Shown: positions 32,336 through 43,878 of the stretch, one piece after another
Layout: each line of letters opens with the position of its first letter
Numbering within the stretch: position 1 is the first letter of the stretch
NCBI GenBank assembly: GCA_963693305.1
Contig: OY855910.1
Span: forward strand, 16,865,862 to 16,929,861
Reading direction: 5' to 3'
DNA: 64,000 nucleotides
Source of the DNA: Meandrina meandrites
Taxonomy: Eukaryota; Cnidaria; Anthozoa; Scleractinia; Meandrinidae
The notes under the pieces: generated by a model
The model's database searches: none
The model's input: the letters and a program-made list of their open reading frames with translations, nothing else
Told to the model about the DNA's origin: nothing
Program-made: the position numbers and the translations under genes

Positions 32336-34115
32336 AACAAATCAGATGACATTATCGGAAAACAAGACAGACAATCATTGGATCAACACCAAAAAGCAAT
32401 CAAAACAATTGACTTTGATGCAGAGGAGGAAGATACTGAGCACAGATCAATTGATTGCAAGGAGGTCACTGGACTGGATGAAAGGTGTAACAAATTGTAC
32501 GAAAAAAGACTGTGCTTTAAATGCACCAGATCGGAGCAAGGCATCGCGTGGATGAGTGCTTTTGGTAAACATTCACAGCTATTTCAGAAAATCGATATGG
32601 TCAATTTTATGGCATGCCCATCAAGTCACCACACTGGCTCTTCACAAACTAAAGTGAGACATTGATGTCTACATGGGAGGAAGTGAGGAAGCAGAAAGGC
32701 CTGACGTTTATCTTCTGGAATTCCATTGTAGAGTATGAAACACCAGTGTTACTCGTCATTTGTGCACAATGGCACCATAACTTTAACTTGCATGTTAAAG
32801 CCCTGGAAAGGCTCATTCCTATATTCTTTGCTCTTGACCACATGAAGTATGCAAAGTGGACCCCATCCATATTCATGACAGGAAGTCTCTTCATATAGCA
32901 TTGACAGGAGTTTCAGGGGGAGGACCACTGAAGTTTGTCTAAGACTGAAAACAGATTCTCCATTATTCCCTTTGATCAGGCCCATGAGCAAGACAACAAG
33001 GCCGTCAAGAGTGTAGGTGGTGCAGTTGGTCTCTTAAAGTGATCCGCTTAGCCTCTAGGTGAATATAGAAATGTACTACACAAATTTGAAAAAGGATAAG
33101 TGCTTGAGGAAAAAATTAGTGCTCAAGGCCTTGCAGTACATAGTTGAAGTTGTCAGGCAGTCTAGACATCCAGAAAGATCCTAGCATTCTCTGTGCGCAA
33201 CAACCTATGACAGTCTCTTACAACAGTGTATTCTTGATTGATTTAAATCAGGTTCCTTGGAAAAATCTCGTGGCTTAGGGCAATGGTGTTTATATTTATT
33301 CTGGCCAGCTAGCACACACCAGATTTTCAGCAAAGAGGATAAAGATGAGATTGAAACATTAGTTGTGAAGTCCTTGAAAGAGCAATACATAATCTGCAAA
33401 ACAGATCTCAGTTCCATCTGCAACAATACTACTTCAGTCATGCAAAAATGAAGACTCTCTTAAGGTGGATTTATCTGATGAGAAACATTGATGATGAAAT
33501 CCAAGGTAATGTTTCCATCTTGCAGTATCAATGGGAAGGAGAAGGGGAAGTTAAATTGGCCCCACGAAGAAATGCAAAGAGCAATATTTCATTTACGGCA
33601 ACCAAACCGTCTGTCAAGGAGAAACTGGCAAGACGGCTAGTAAAACTACAACCTATGATCAAATATGTATTTTTTGTGATTGTAAAAAGCAAATACATAA
33701 AAGGTTACATTAATTCATTAATTCTCTGTACAGACCTGCGAGCAGACAAGACTATCCAAAAGATAGCTATTGCCAAGTATGACAGCAGGATAACTGCCAT
33801 TGTATTGTAAGAATTAGTAGCAGCAGAGGGGCTTGGCATCACAGATCATGTTATCAACATTACACATGCCCCACTATGATCAAAGGTGCCGAAGATGAGG
33901 CAGTCGATAGCTACTCCCACATCGAGTCCAAAGCTTATGAAATGTTATTTGACCACATCAGATTCGATTTACTAGAAAATCCAAGAGTGGCACAACTGAT
34001 GGAATTAAAAGTTGTACTCTTATTGGTGTCTTGCAGATCAGACTCAACTAAAAAGCACTTAACAAGAAAGTTGGAACAGAAATTCAGCAGTGTGTTGCAC
34101 TTTGAGGACTAACTT
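32336..34115 (+). pseudogene. dead copy of a large multi-copy cnidarian gene family
   Basis: Pieces in order, in changing frames: DIIGKQDRQSLDQHQKAI; HHTGSSQTKVRH; EYETPVLLVICAQWHHNF and LERLIPIFFALDHMKYAKW; FSIIPFDQAHEQDNKAV with VGGAVGLL; WEGEGEVKLAPRRNAK; GYINSLILCTDLRADKTI with YDSRITAI and ELVAAEGLGI; ESKAYEMLFDHIRFDLLENP and STKKHLTRKLEQKFSS. I recall these blocks (IPIDQAHEQNN, LIxCTDLRADxxI, ELVAAE) from unnamed repeated proteins of anthozoans; no function is established to my knowledge. More than ten stops and shifts show that it is inactive. Confidence 0.5.
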
Positions 34116-34339
34116 GAAAACAATAAAAAGTTCATTGAATGTTATAATCTATTAGAAGAACTTGGGTTTTGTATGGGATTTCCTCCATAACCCTTCAGTT
34201 TACTGTTGCATGGTTTGCCTCTGCAAATCATCCGTAGCAGTTATACACTTGTCTGCTCCTATCTCTAACTTCATTTGGACATTACACTTCAGTGCTGTTG
34301 ACCTTGATTAGCATAGATAACTGCTCATGCCATCAACAG
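34116..34339. other. unassigned
   Basis: No feature seen between the dead gene and the MITE. Confidence 0.4.
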
Positions 34340-34605
34340 AATTGCACTTCATAAATGTCGCCTCAATATAGCAATGCTTTGCTTTTATTAACTTTGCTCA
34401 AAATTACAGTAATTTAAAGAAAATGAACAAACAGACTGGGAAACTCTGTCCTAGCCAGTGATAATGCCACGGTCCGCCCCACGATCCTCGTCTTTTTGCT
34501 TTGCTCGTGGCGAAAAGAAGTTCTGTTTTGGCAGGATAGTTATTAGTGTAGCATAGGCTTTGAACTAGCATTGTTATATTGAGGCGACATTTATGAAGTG
34601 CAATT
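34340..34605. mobile_element. 266-bp MITE with 39-bp TIRs and ACAG target duplication
   Basis: AATTGCACTTCATAAATGTC... (34340-34378) is the reverse complement of 34567-34605 with one mismatch. ACAG precedes it (34336-34339) and follows it (34606-34609). The interior is non-coding. The TIRs are still nearly identical, so the insertion is young. Confidence 0.9.
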
Positions 34606-34639
34606 ACAGATTATGCAAAACCTCTTAGAAATTGAAAAC

Positions 34640-35225
34640 AATCTAACACAGAAAAATTGCTCTTCAAAATTCACCATCTCTCAGCAATCATAGAAAGAAA
34701 CAAATCCGTTATTTACAACCTGCAATCCAACATATCTACAACAAGTTTTAAAGCCAACAATGGAAACCTTACTTTCACTAAACAAAGCTACACTCAACAA
34801 GCACCATCTGATATCTTACTGGACATCAAGCATCTTGAAGACGAAAACAAAACTCTAACAAGTAGAATCCTGCAAATCAAAGAAAATGAAAAGTCAGTAC
34901 ACCTAAGGCGAATACTACACCTTAAAGGAATCAACCAAAACCATGGCTACTTCCTACGTAGACGCATCAACAACGTAACTACAAATCTGAACAATTTCCT
35001 TTACCACCTTGAATCAAGAATCAACCTCTGGCAACAAAACACAGCCCTTATCTTAGAAATTGAAAACAATCTAACACAGAAATCACAACTGCTGGCAGAA
35101 AAAGAAAAACTAACCTCTAATGATAAAATACACAACTTCACTGACATCAACCTTCCAACCGACTTTGTTGAACTTTTGAACAAAAGACCAAATTTCATAC
35201 CAACTACAGAAAACATCAACATCCC
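34640..35225 (+). pseudogene. Penelope-like element, N-terminal region
   Basis: Reads HLRRILHLKGINQNHGYFLRR..., then LTSNDKIHNFTDINLPTDFV and ELLNKRPNFIPTTENI. The block 'NFTDINLPTDFVELLNKRPNFIPT' resembles the conserved pre-RT motif of Penelope-like elements (LSS..LT..E..LL.KGLNF.PT). ATTGAAAACAATCTAACACA occurs at 34632 and 35058, a small internal duplication. The open frame stops being Penelope-like at about 35225, where BEL integrase begins. No RT is present at this locus. Confidence 0.55.
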
Positions 35226-35765
35226 AATCGTCCATTATCCTATGTGGAAGATGATGTTGAGCTTCCTGTACTTACCCCAACCATGATGATGTACACTCAA
35301 CCTAACCTTCTGCCAGAGGAGGATGTGGACCTACGTAAGAGAATGAGATACATACGTTGCTGTAAGGACATTTTGTGGTCACGATGGACCACAGAATATA
35401 TAAGAAGTCTGAGGGAAAGACACAACCTTAAGCACAAGACTAAGGAGCTGAATCTACAAGTTGGAGATGTGGTGCTGATCAGGAGTGAAGAGCGTAACCG
35501 TGGAAAGTGGAATTTTGGGATTGTTGCGAGAATCATTAAGGGACGTGACAGAGTTGTGCAAGCAGCCAGGCTGAGAGCAGGAAAGTCCTATTTGGAGCGG
35601 GCAATTCAACATCTATGTCCAATGGAGCTGTCATGTGACGTCGAAGGCATAGAGTTGAGTCAACCAGTACCACTTAATCCTCGTGCCAGAGAGATCACTC
35701 CTAGACAAGCAGCAGTAGCCACTAGACAGTGGATCAGCGATATTGCTGAGATGGAAAACGAATAG
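35226..35765 (+). pseudogene. BEL/Pao retrotransposon integrase C-terminus
   Basis: Starts NRPLSYVEDDVELPVLTPTM, then WSRWTTEYIRSLRERHNL, then LQVGDVVLIRSEERNRGKW and GIVARIIKGRDRVVQAARLR, RAIQHLCPMEL, the C-terminal (DUF5641-type) end of BEL/Pao Pol. The stop is at 35763-35765. The frame itself is intact, but gag, protease, RT, RNase H and the integrase core are missing, so it is a 5'-deleted copy. A 3' LTR follows at 35912. Confidence 0.85.
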
Positions 35766-35911
35766 ACTGTCCCAGTTACCTTATGGGATTATGAACTGTT
35801 AGAACTGTTAAACTTGTTATTTGCATGAACATTACTGTTTATGTTTTTTCAGAAATAGTGGAGGTGTGTGATTATATTTGCTCCACTTGCGTGTATCAAA
35901 TAGGGGGAGAG

Positions 35912-36150
35912 TGTCGGGACGAATGACAGTGGCGTGACTTAATTTGAGTCATGCATTATGACATCAGTGGGACTGGTTTGAACCGGTTTTCGGTGAGCAT
36001 GGGGTGAGGGAGAGAAAGTGTGTTGTAAAAGTGAGCAACGGAGAAAAAACTCAGTGAAACGAAGCAAGAATAAAGCTGTTGAAAATTGTTAACAAAATCG
36101 TTGTGACAACTTGTCATTAATGGATACCATAATGTTCTGTTGTCATACCT
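35912..36150 (+). repeat. BEL/Pao 3' LTR (right border approximate)
   Basis: A polypurine tract AAATAGGGGGAGAG (35898-35911) directly precedes TGTCGGGACGAATGACAG, a typical LTR start. AATAAA at about 36070 fits the LTR polyadenylation signal. The end is placed near TTGTCA at 36115 or 36147. No 5' LTR is in the window. Confidence 0.65.
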
Positions 36151-38653
36151 CAAAGCCTAATTAGTGCATTTAATTTTAAAACAGACAATGGTAAGGAAAT
36201 TAGAATCCAGTTTCTTAGGTGTTCTGCCGATCTTATGTTTTGTTAATTTGTACTTGGTAGATCAACAACTCTGAAAATATGATATAAGTGAAATATTTGT
36301 ACATAAGGAAAGTAAAATATCAATTAAGTTCCAATTCTGAATTAAATGAGTTGTTAAAATCTTTCCTTAGCCATTATACACCAGCTCAATTTATACACTT
36401 AATTAAAAAACTATTAAAGCAGATAGTCTTGAATGCTTGAGGGATCAAATTGAAAGAATGTTTAAGTATTGTTGCCGTGTAGACAGGTAAGTGTTCCTTA
36501 AAAAGTCATTTATCCAGTGCAAATATCAGAATGCAATTCTTGCATGTTTGACTGTGAGGTGTCCTGTTTGCTCCACCATCACAACAGGCTATTCTTAGAA
36601 CATTGACGTTAGTGCGTTAAACATTTGCCTGGACTGGCTGATCAAGTGGAAGCTGGCTTTCAACATGTGGTCAAGCAAATTTAGCAAATCAAGGGAAGAA
36701 AATGAAATTAGTCATTTGTATAACTTACTTTAATGCGATAGGTGACATCAATATATAGTGGTGATTTGCATCACTAAAACTGTTTTGGGTGTCAAAATCA
36801 TTTTGTGTGCAAATTAATGTTGTTTAATGTGTTGTTTTGTGGTGAAGAACACTTTTCATCCTAGATGCATGGTATAATAGTATTTTACAATTATAAGCCA
36901 AGATAAACCACTTTTTAGAGGCTCTAAAGTAACAAATCTTGTTCTGGCTTGGTAGGAGGAACTGTGTTTTTTTCAGTTTGTAAACTAAAAACAGTCACCT
37001 GTGAGAACAGAAAGTAATTGGTTCAATGCTATATCTGGATTGTTATTGATATCGGTGGCATCATAAATTATAGATATTCATTTTTTTTCTATGGCCACAT
37101 GAAATGGCTCTTTAAGCTTGAAAGAATGATGGTATTGAATAAGCCCAACGTTTCGAATTTGCTGTCAAACATTGATCAAAGCAAAGGTTCTGGAACTACT
37201 ATGTGCTTCTAGTGAGCCCTCCTCAAGAGTCGTTTAAACAATGTCACACTATGGACGGGAGGGTGGGGGGAATGTGAGATTAGAGTAACTCGAATCTCAC
37301 TCTGGACAATTACAAAAAATGCCATGCCAATAACACCACAAAAGAACAAGTCAGGGGTAAAAGATTAAAACCCTTCTAGCCTAATGGTCAGTTGGGGAAC
37401 GAATTCTGGAAAAAATAACAGATCACACCCCCATGCACCCTCACCCGCTTTTAAACTGTATGTTGCAACCACAATGAGAATGACATGCTTTAAATGGCAT
37501 TTTTTGGAAGAAAAAGTTTTAAAAGATGTCAAATTTGCTAGATAAAATTAAAGTGAGCCATAATGCAGGCCGAGAAACAGAAAACAAAGAGAGACAACAA
37601 AATGTCCAAGTCTTAAGTATATATACAAAACAATGCATTCTGTCTGGCTAAGTGGAATAATTTTTTTGGCACAAATCTTTGGATTAAGTTGAACTGCTTA
37701 AATTCTCTTAAGCTACACATAAATTCTGACTTGTCTCCAGTTATCTCTCGGTGTCTTTTGCATGTTAACACTTGGGCGTGCAGGAATATTAACATGCCAT
37801 GCCTGGGCATAAGTGTGGGAGTGGCGTTTTCCCCTGCTTTTAAGTTTTCCCAAGTTGACTCTTGCTCCTGCTGGAGACTGAGAGGTGGCTCTGGATGAGT
37901 CATGCATACATTTAGTTGCACACCTAGAATAAAACTTTTTGATAAATAAGCTTTTTCTCAGACGAGTCTTGACCACCAATTATTCATCTGTGATCTCAGT
38001 CCACTGTTCGTAAACCAGGCATCCAGGGGAGGTCTGACAAGAGACTGAGACTGTCCCCAGCATCAAAGATGCACCAAAGATTTCACCAGTCATGCACCTG
38101 CACCAGTCATGCTGAAAGCAAAAAGTACAAGTTGAAGTGGTTGAGAGACATCTCAGTCTATGTTGCTCTGGGCGAAGGCAGCACATGCGTCTCAATCCTT
38201 CAGAAGGATCAGGGAGATGTGTGGTCCTTCCACTGCCTTGTAATGTGGTGCTGCATCGTAAGGAACTCAGGATGAACAAGAAACCCCCAGGGGAGCTGGC
38301 AGTCTCATTTACTCCCCTGATTGGTAATATCATCTAAAGAAGCCATTCCTCCAGAAGAAGAATTCCAGCGAGACATTCACATAGGCCACCTGCTGAAAGA
38401 GTTTGGTAAAACTTTATCAGGCAATAGGGACAATTCATTGTAAATGTTTGCAACTTTGAAATAGGCCTTTGCACGATCTGGTCACCTGGTCCAAAACCAG
38501 CCATTTTGGGAAGCAGTCTTGCAGTTGACAATTCAGAATAAAGCAACTCGCACTAGTCAAGCTTCACCTTCCTTTGCTTTCGACATCTCACTGTGTCACT
38601 TGCGTCTCAGCATGGCTGTTTTGTGTACCATGTGACAGAGCCATGCTTCGTTT
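36151..38653. other. unassigned, no gene seen
   Basis: Frames on both strands at 37613-38546 overlap one another and show no recognisable motif. No TIR or tandem structure was found. It may be old repeat or host intergenic DNA. Confidence 0.4.
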
Positions 38654-38808
38654 AGTGGAATTAAATATTAATTGAGTTTAATGGGAAGTGGTACGGTATG
38701 CTAGGATCAGGTTTCTAGTTGTACTTTCATTATCTTCGCTCGCTCACCGTTCGTTACGGTCGAATCACGTAAATCGCATTTTCCTCTCTCATTTCGTTGG
38801 GAAAAGAC

Positions 38809-39720
38809 ATGTCTTCGCGATGGAAGAATAAGCGCACTTCAAATAGCCCCGGATGCCAATCTCCAGAAAGCAGAACACGGTTTTGGGACAATGCACAAAA
38901 ATTGTAATGGCCCTGATGTTAGCGACTCGGAGAATAGCATGGACGAACTCAGCACCGCTGCCCTGTCATCCTTGTCAAAGTCAAAGTCTCCACTAAGTCA
39001 GGCCAATGCCGAACTTCTCCAGGCTGTAAGGGCACTCTCCGATCAAGTGGGCGCATTACAGATCGAGCAGAAATCTCTTCACGAAATGGTGGAGAAAAAA
39101 GGGGGCGGATCCCCCAACAAAGAAATGAGCGCCGCAACATTGCAAGATCCGTCTTCAGACACAGGTAACGTTCAGACTATTAAACCTGGAGTATATGTAG
39201 ATCTTACCACACTTCTCCCTCGGGTCAAGTCTGAAAGTCTTCCGAGGCAGGATCTGGAGATGCCAAGCGCAAAGTGACCATCGAATCCTTTGATCAATGG
39301 CTCGAAGCCTGGTCTATTTACGAAGAAAAGCTTATGGCGATTAACCCAGATCGATATATCGAGCTTGCTCAGTACAGAAGCATCATTCAAAAAGCCAACC
39401 GTAAATTCCAGTGGACCGCCGTCTACGACTACAACGTGCAATTTCGAATTAGCTTGTCTGAAAACGCTAAAGCCGGACACCTAGACATTGTGGACACAAC
39501 GATCTTGGATTCTTCTGCGGTCCGCAAAGACGGGATATCTTGCCAACGATGCAAGTCTGAGCACCATCTCATACGAGATTGTTACTTTTGCCCGAAACCG
39601 TCGCTAGAGGAGAATAATTTCAGGAGACCAAAGTCAACAATGGAAATATACGAAATGGTTTGCAAACGATGTTGAGGGCTGCAATCATGCCAAACGTGCA
39701 ATGAAGTCCCATTTGTGCCT
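38809..39720 (+). pseudogene. DIRS/Ngaro-type gag
   Basis: The ATG at 38809 begins MSSRWKNKRTSNSPGCQSPE. A frame change near 38900 leads into LSQANAELLQAVRALSDQVG (a helical segment), then, after another shift near 39250, FDQWLEAWSIYEEKLMAINP, YRSIIQKANRKFQWTAVYDY and the Cys pattern CQRCKSEHHLIRDC. This is the known gag of DIRS-like elements in marine invertebrates. A further shift near 39650 gives WFANDVEGCNHAKRAMKSHLC, a second Cys cluster. Three or so frame breaks make it inactive. Confidence 0.75.
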
Positions 39721-40069
39721 CCAAAAGAAACGACCAGACTATCAGTGGAGTGACCCTCTATTCCGCCTCCCTTCAAGATGTTCTCTGTCCCGCCAATGTC
39801 TCATGAACTTTGTTTCGCCTCTGCTCCGGCTTACTGGCTTAGACCCTCACCAGTACAGTGGCCACAGCCTCCACATCGAAGGGGCAACTTCCGCTTCTGT
39901 TGCTGGCCTTAATGATCACGAAATCAAGTTGCTCGGACGATGGTCTTCCGATTGTTATAAACGCTACATTCGTTCACTGCTGAGCTTTTTTCTCAAGGTC
40001 CCACAACAAATTGCGGACACAGGACACACATCGTATCAATATGCAAATCCTTATTTACCTCTTCCTTAA
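39701..40069 (+). pseudogene. tyrosine recombinase, C-terminal catalytic end
   Basis: Contains GHSLHIEGATSASVAGL, then IKLLGRWSSDCYKRYIRSL. In YR enzymes this block is H-x-L-R...H/W...Y. The His (39863-39865), the Trp of GRW and the Tyr (39956 or 39965) are present, but the Arg is His (CAC at 39872-39874). With the N-terminal domain and first Arg box missing and this Arg lost, it cannot be an active recombinase. It directly follows gag, so RT and RNase H have been deleted between them. Confidence 0.8.
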
Positions 40070-40433
40070 TTAATTAGTTCTGGGCCATCATTTTTGGGCA
40101 GTTGTATTGTGTCCCAGTACAATATATTAAACTGCTTGGTAAAGGCCCAACACGAGTGTACCCTCTTCATTGAGATATTTGTAAACGAGACATTAAGTGG
40201 AATTAAATATTAATTGAGTTTAATGGGGAGTGGTACGGTACGCTAGGATCAGGTTTCTAGTTGTACTTTCATTATCTTCGCTCGGTCACCGTTCATTACG
40301 GTCAAATCACGTACCCTATCCTCCCTCCCCAAGCAGTTGTATTGTGTCTCAGTACAATATATTTAACTGCTCAGTAAAGGCCCAACACGAGTGTACTCTC
40401 TTCGTTCATATATTTGTAAACGAGACATTAAAG

Positions 40434-40829
40434 TAATGGTCTGTGTAAGAAGCAGGCAGGCCATTGGCAAATGTAATTGAAAGCTGTGAACTATCAATTT
40501 TTCATTTAAATTTAATTGAGGCATCTGATTAGCTACTAACAAAAAATCTTGGAAAAAGCTGATAAAAAATTGGGGGAAAGCCTTTTTTGGATATATTCTT
40601 CCATGCGCCCTTTATCTTGGCCTCTTGGTCAAATTTGAGCATTGTTCTATGCGCCAATCAAAAGTAAGAAACAAAAATGTCTTGAAACACTCTCGACACC
40701 ACATGATTGAGAAGATCTAAGGAAGAAATCTTTCCCTTATACTTCTGAATCTATATATTACAGTTTATCCGACTTATTCATCTTAAAAAAATCAATTTCA
40801 CAGTATTTTATCGTTGCCAAATGACCGTG
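40434..40829. other. unassigned
   Basis: AT-rich. CTTGAAACACTCTCGACACC with GATTGAGAAGATC at 40680-40718 echoes the end of the MITE at 4399-4543, possibly a degraded relative. No gene is seen. Confidence 0.3.
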
Positions 40830-43070
40830 AATGCCCTTCAAGAAGCTTTGCTGTTGTCTGTTTTACTCAGAGTGGGGTCATGGAGATGCAAGCATCAAAG
40901 AGTTGTTTCAAACAACTTACTCCAAGGAAACGTTTTGCAGTATAGGCAGATTCAGTAAAACCAGACACAAAGACCGAAACGAACGATTTGCAGCTTTTGC
41001 CGGGAGACAGAATTCAGCTTCAAAGAGGATGGGAAACACTTAAGGTATACTGTACTGATTTCTTAGAAATTTGCACCTTTGCCATTCCAAATCTTACTGT
41101 TTGAATGTTTCTCTGGCCTGTGGAAGACCAGCATTTTCAGAAAACTAAAAAAGCTTGTAATGTTTTATTTATAGGCTATGATAAAAGAAGCAGAAGATTA
41201 CTCGCACCTTGACAATGATCTCAAATCTGTTGGTATGCTTTGTGACTATCTGAAAAGTTATAAATACGTTTGCCAAATACATTTGACACCTGAAAAGTTG
41301 TTAAAATTAGTAGTGGCCAAAGAAACACTAACAGATTTACATAATAATGTTTGGCTAATTTCTCTTCACTCCAATATCTATTTTGCATTTTAGGTTAAGA
41401 GGTGTTCAACTTGAGCTGAACTCCGCCTTGACTATGCTCTTGGAGATTGTCAGTCAGAACATCGACATCATGAACATCAAAAGTTTCATGAGTTGAGGAA
41501 ACAAGTTACTGAGGTGATAGAGAGGATTGGCGATCAACAGAAAAAAGGCCAAAGTGTCTTGCACATTTCAATCAAACTAAACACCAAGGCAGATACTACC
41601 AGTACATCCTAGACAACCTTGCGCCTGCTGAAATCGTTGTTATAATTGATTATGAGATGAAGGTCGAACTTGGAATTAAAGTGAAGGGAGAATTAGAGAG
41701 AGTGGCATGGGAAGGAGGGATCTCACTTCATGGATTTGTTGTTATTGTTGAGGTAATTAATTCATCCATACCAGTTCTCATTTCCGATTCATTAGCCATG
41801 ATTTTCTCATATTAACACTTCATTTTTGTAAAAAAATTAACTTAGGCATTGCTCTGTGAAGATTTAAGTTGACCTTGATGACTAATTTCTGGGTGGATGT
41901 GTCATAACTTATTCCATGACTCAACATTGTACTGTTTAATGCTGTATGGTCTCTTCTAATTTGTTAAGTCATTTGCGACAGCCTGTAATAGGCTGTAAGT
42001 GTTCAAGCTATTTTTGTGTGTACCAATTTGCTAAAAGAGTACTATTTTAAAGTTAGTATAGATCACTATTGTGGTGTTGGATTCACCGTTGGACTCATTT
42101 TGTGTGGAAGTCATGTTCAATCATTTTTTTTTTCTATACATGTGCATGTACAAGGTAGAGTAGGGTGTGGGGAATATTGAAGTGATTGATCTATGGTAGA
42201 GTGACACCAAACAAGACTCCTGGTTCACGCAGAGTGCTCTGGACATGGACTTTCAGTGGTCAAAATCAGTATAACCAGCCTTTACTGTGTACGTGTTTTC
42301 TGGTAAGTAACCAAAGTTGATTTTTTTTCATCAAAATTGTCTCAACAGACAGTTTTCTTGCCAGATAAACTTTGGCCATGGTTGTGAATTGGTACAATGA
42401 GGGAATCTTCATGTGTCATATACCTTTACAATTTAGAAGTTAAAGAAAACAAAAGTTACATCACTCTTCACAAAAATTGCGGTACAAAAGGTACATTAGG
42501 GGAGTCAGATGACAGTGTAAACAATGATGATTAAGAGCACTAGATAAGAATTCAAAGAATGACCACAAGATTTTCTTTGCAATTTGTGTTATAAAGGAAA
42601 AGGTCTATAAAATTTCAGCCTTTTTAAAAGTTAAAATTTGGATTTATGTTTTTACAAGCATGCTTTTTATTGCAAACACAAAAGGGAAAGCTATTTTGAA
42701 GGCCAACTTTTAACAAATAAAAAGAGCAAATAACTCTACATTTCTTGTTTCCAAAGAATCACTTTTATGTTTTTTTTAACACATAATGATATTACATCAA
42801 CTTGGGCACATAAATATTCAATTCTCAACTAATTCTATACTGTATATTTGTTTTAGATAATGGACCCCATTACCACAACAGTGGAGTACTCTTCTACCTG
42901 GCTGAGGTGAACAGGGTATTCAATTTTACCGTCCAGAAGCACAACAATTTGAGGCGGGAGAGGCAAGTCAAGGCTGGATTCCCATTTTCATCAGCCATAA
43001 AATTGTGTTTGGGAAATGACTTGGAAAGTAGGGAACAAGTTGCAGACTTGATCAAGGGACTTGTTTAAAT
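40830..43070 (+). pseudogene. spliced transposase-like gene (DxxMKxE ... DNGPHYHN), degraded
   Basis: Exon-like pieces in order: KMIKEAEDYSHLDNDLK (about 41178); after AG at 41394, LDYALGDCQSEHRHHEHQKF and LRKQVTEVIERIGDQQ; then YILDNLAPAEIVVIIDYEMK with GGISLHGFVVIVE ending at GAGG|TAATTA (about 41753); a short piece before GGTAAGTAA (about 42305); and DNGPHYHNSGVLFYLAEVNR after ATTTGTTTTAG (about 42857). The pairing of an Asp in IIDYEMK and the Asp in DNGPHYHN resembles a family of anthozoan proteins with an RNase-H-like core that I recall only by motif. Stops and shifts (for example near 41610) suggest it is inactive. Some pieces may be true exons. Confidence 0.4.
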
Positions 43071-43227
43071 GTCCGTTAAAGTGCACACTGTTCCTATTCT
43101 GTCGTTTTAATGTTGTATGCTATAATGATTTAAAAATGTGAAAATAAAACTTAACTAAGCTAAATTTCCTCTGAACTAAATAATATATTCATACCTAACA
43201 CTCCCTTGATTAATTTTATCATTCGCA

Positions 43228-43445
43228 TTAGGAGAACATATCGTAGCCAATCGGCTAATCATTGTTTGGAAGCCTAAGAAACTAAATACTACTTCTGTGA
43301 ATAACGCAAGTTTGAGATGATCTTTTTCGCTATTGAGACAACTAAGGAACTCTAATAGGTTTTCTTTGGGACCATTCCAAATAAAGAATGTGTCATCGAT
43401 AAGTCGCTTGTATAAAAGTAGGTAACTGGTTACATGACAACAACA
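43228..43445 (-). pseudogene. Penelope-like RT fragment, antisense
   Basis: The minus strand reads YKRLIDDTFFIWNGPKENLL followed by EFLSCLNSEKDHLKL. The pattern KR.IDD.F.IW...ENLL.FL..LN is the RT palm motif region of Penelope-like elements, with IDD as the catalytic Asp pair. It is short and isolated, opposite in orientation to the Penelope fragment at 45290. Confidence 0.65.
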
Positions 43446-43878
43446 TTTTCTAAATAATACACGAGAACATCAGCAGCTTATTCTTGAGGTATAGAAGATA
43501 ATTAGTACTGACCATCAAAGTATAGGAGCTGAAAAGTGCAGGAAACCACCTTAAATTGGAATTAATTTGAAAAGAGATTTAACTTTAATTTCTGTAGGTG
43601 TCACCCAACTCCCTTTATCTTAACCCTTTCACGGCCAAGTCGCCCTACCCATACATGGCCACGGGCAACTTTAGTCGCCTTACGTAAGAGAATAAATTTA
43701 AACAATTAAATATGCTGTCTTATTTATCCAATAAGAAGTTAGCGTCTATCGATGCTTCTGAAAAAACACATGCTTTTGTAATAAATCTGCCACTTTCAAT
43801 GCAAACACAATACAGCGAGTATTTTGCCAAGGATTTTCGAAGCATCTTGAGTTGTTTACATCACCTGTGATTTAAAAA

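Larger units (their letters stand above)
38654..40433 (+). mobile_element. 1.8-kb mini YR retroelement (Ngaro/PAT type) with split direct repeats
   Basis: A1 (38654-38771) equals A2 (40196-40313); B1 (40098-40195) equals B2 (40331-40430). The order is A1 - gag - YR end - B1 - A2 - B2, the classic Ngaro/PAT layout. AGT or AAGT occurs at each junction (38654, 40196, about 40431), a likely crossover core. Between the repeats lie a gag and the C-terminal end of a tyrosine recombinase, with RT and RNase H missing. The element is an internally deleted, non-autonomous derivative. Confidence 0.88.

Noticed and set aside
37613..38546. Several overlapping frames on both strands
   Set aside because: No conserved pattern, no splice logic, and mutual overlap.
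40680..40718. Second copy of the MITE at 4399
   Set aside because: Only about 25 bases are similar and no inverted partner was found.
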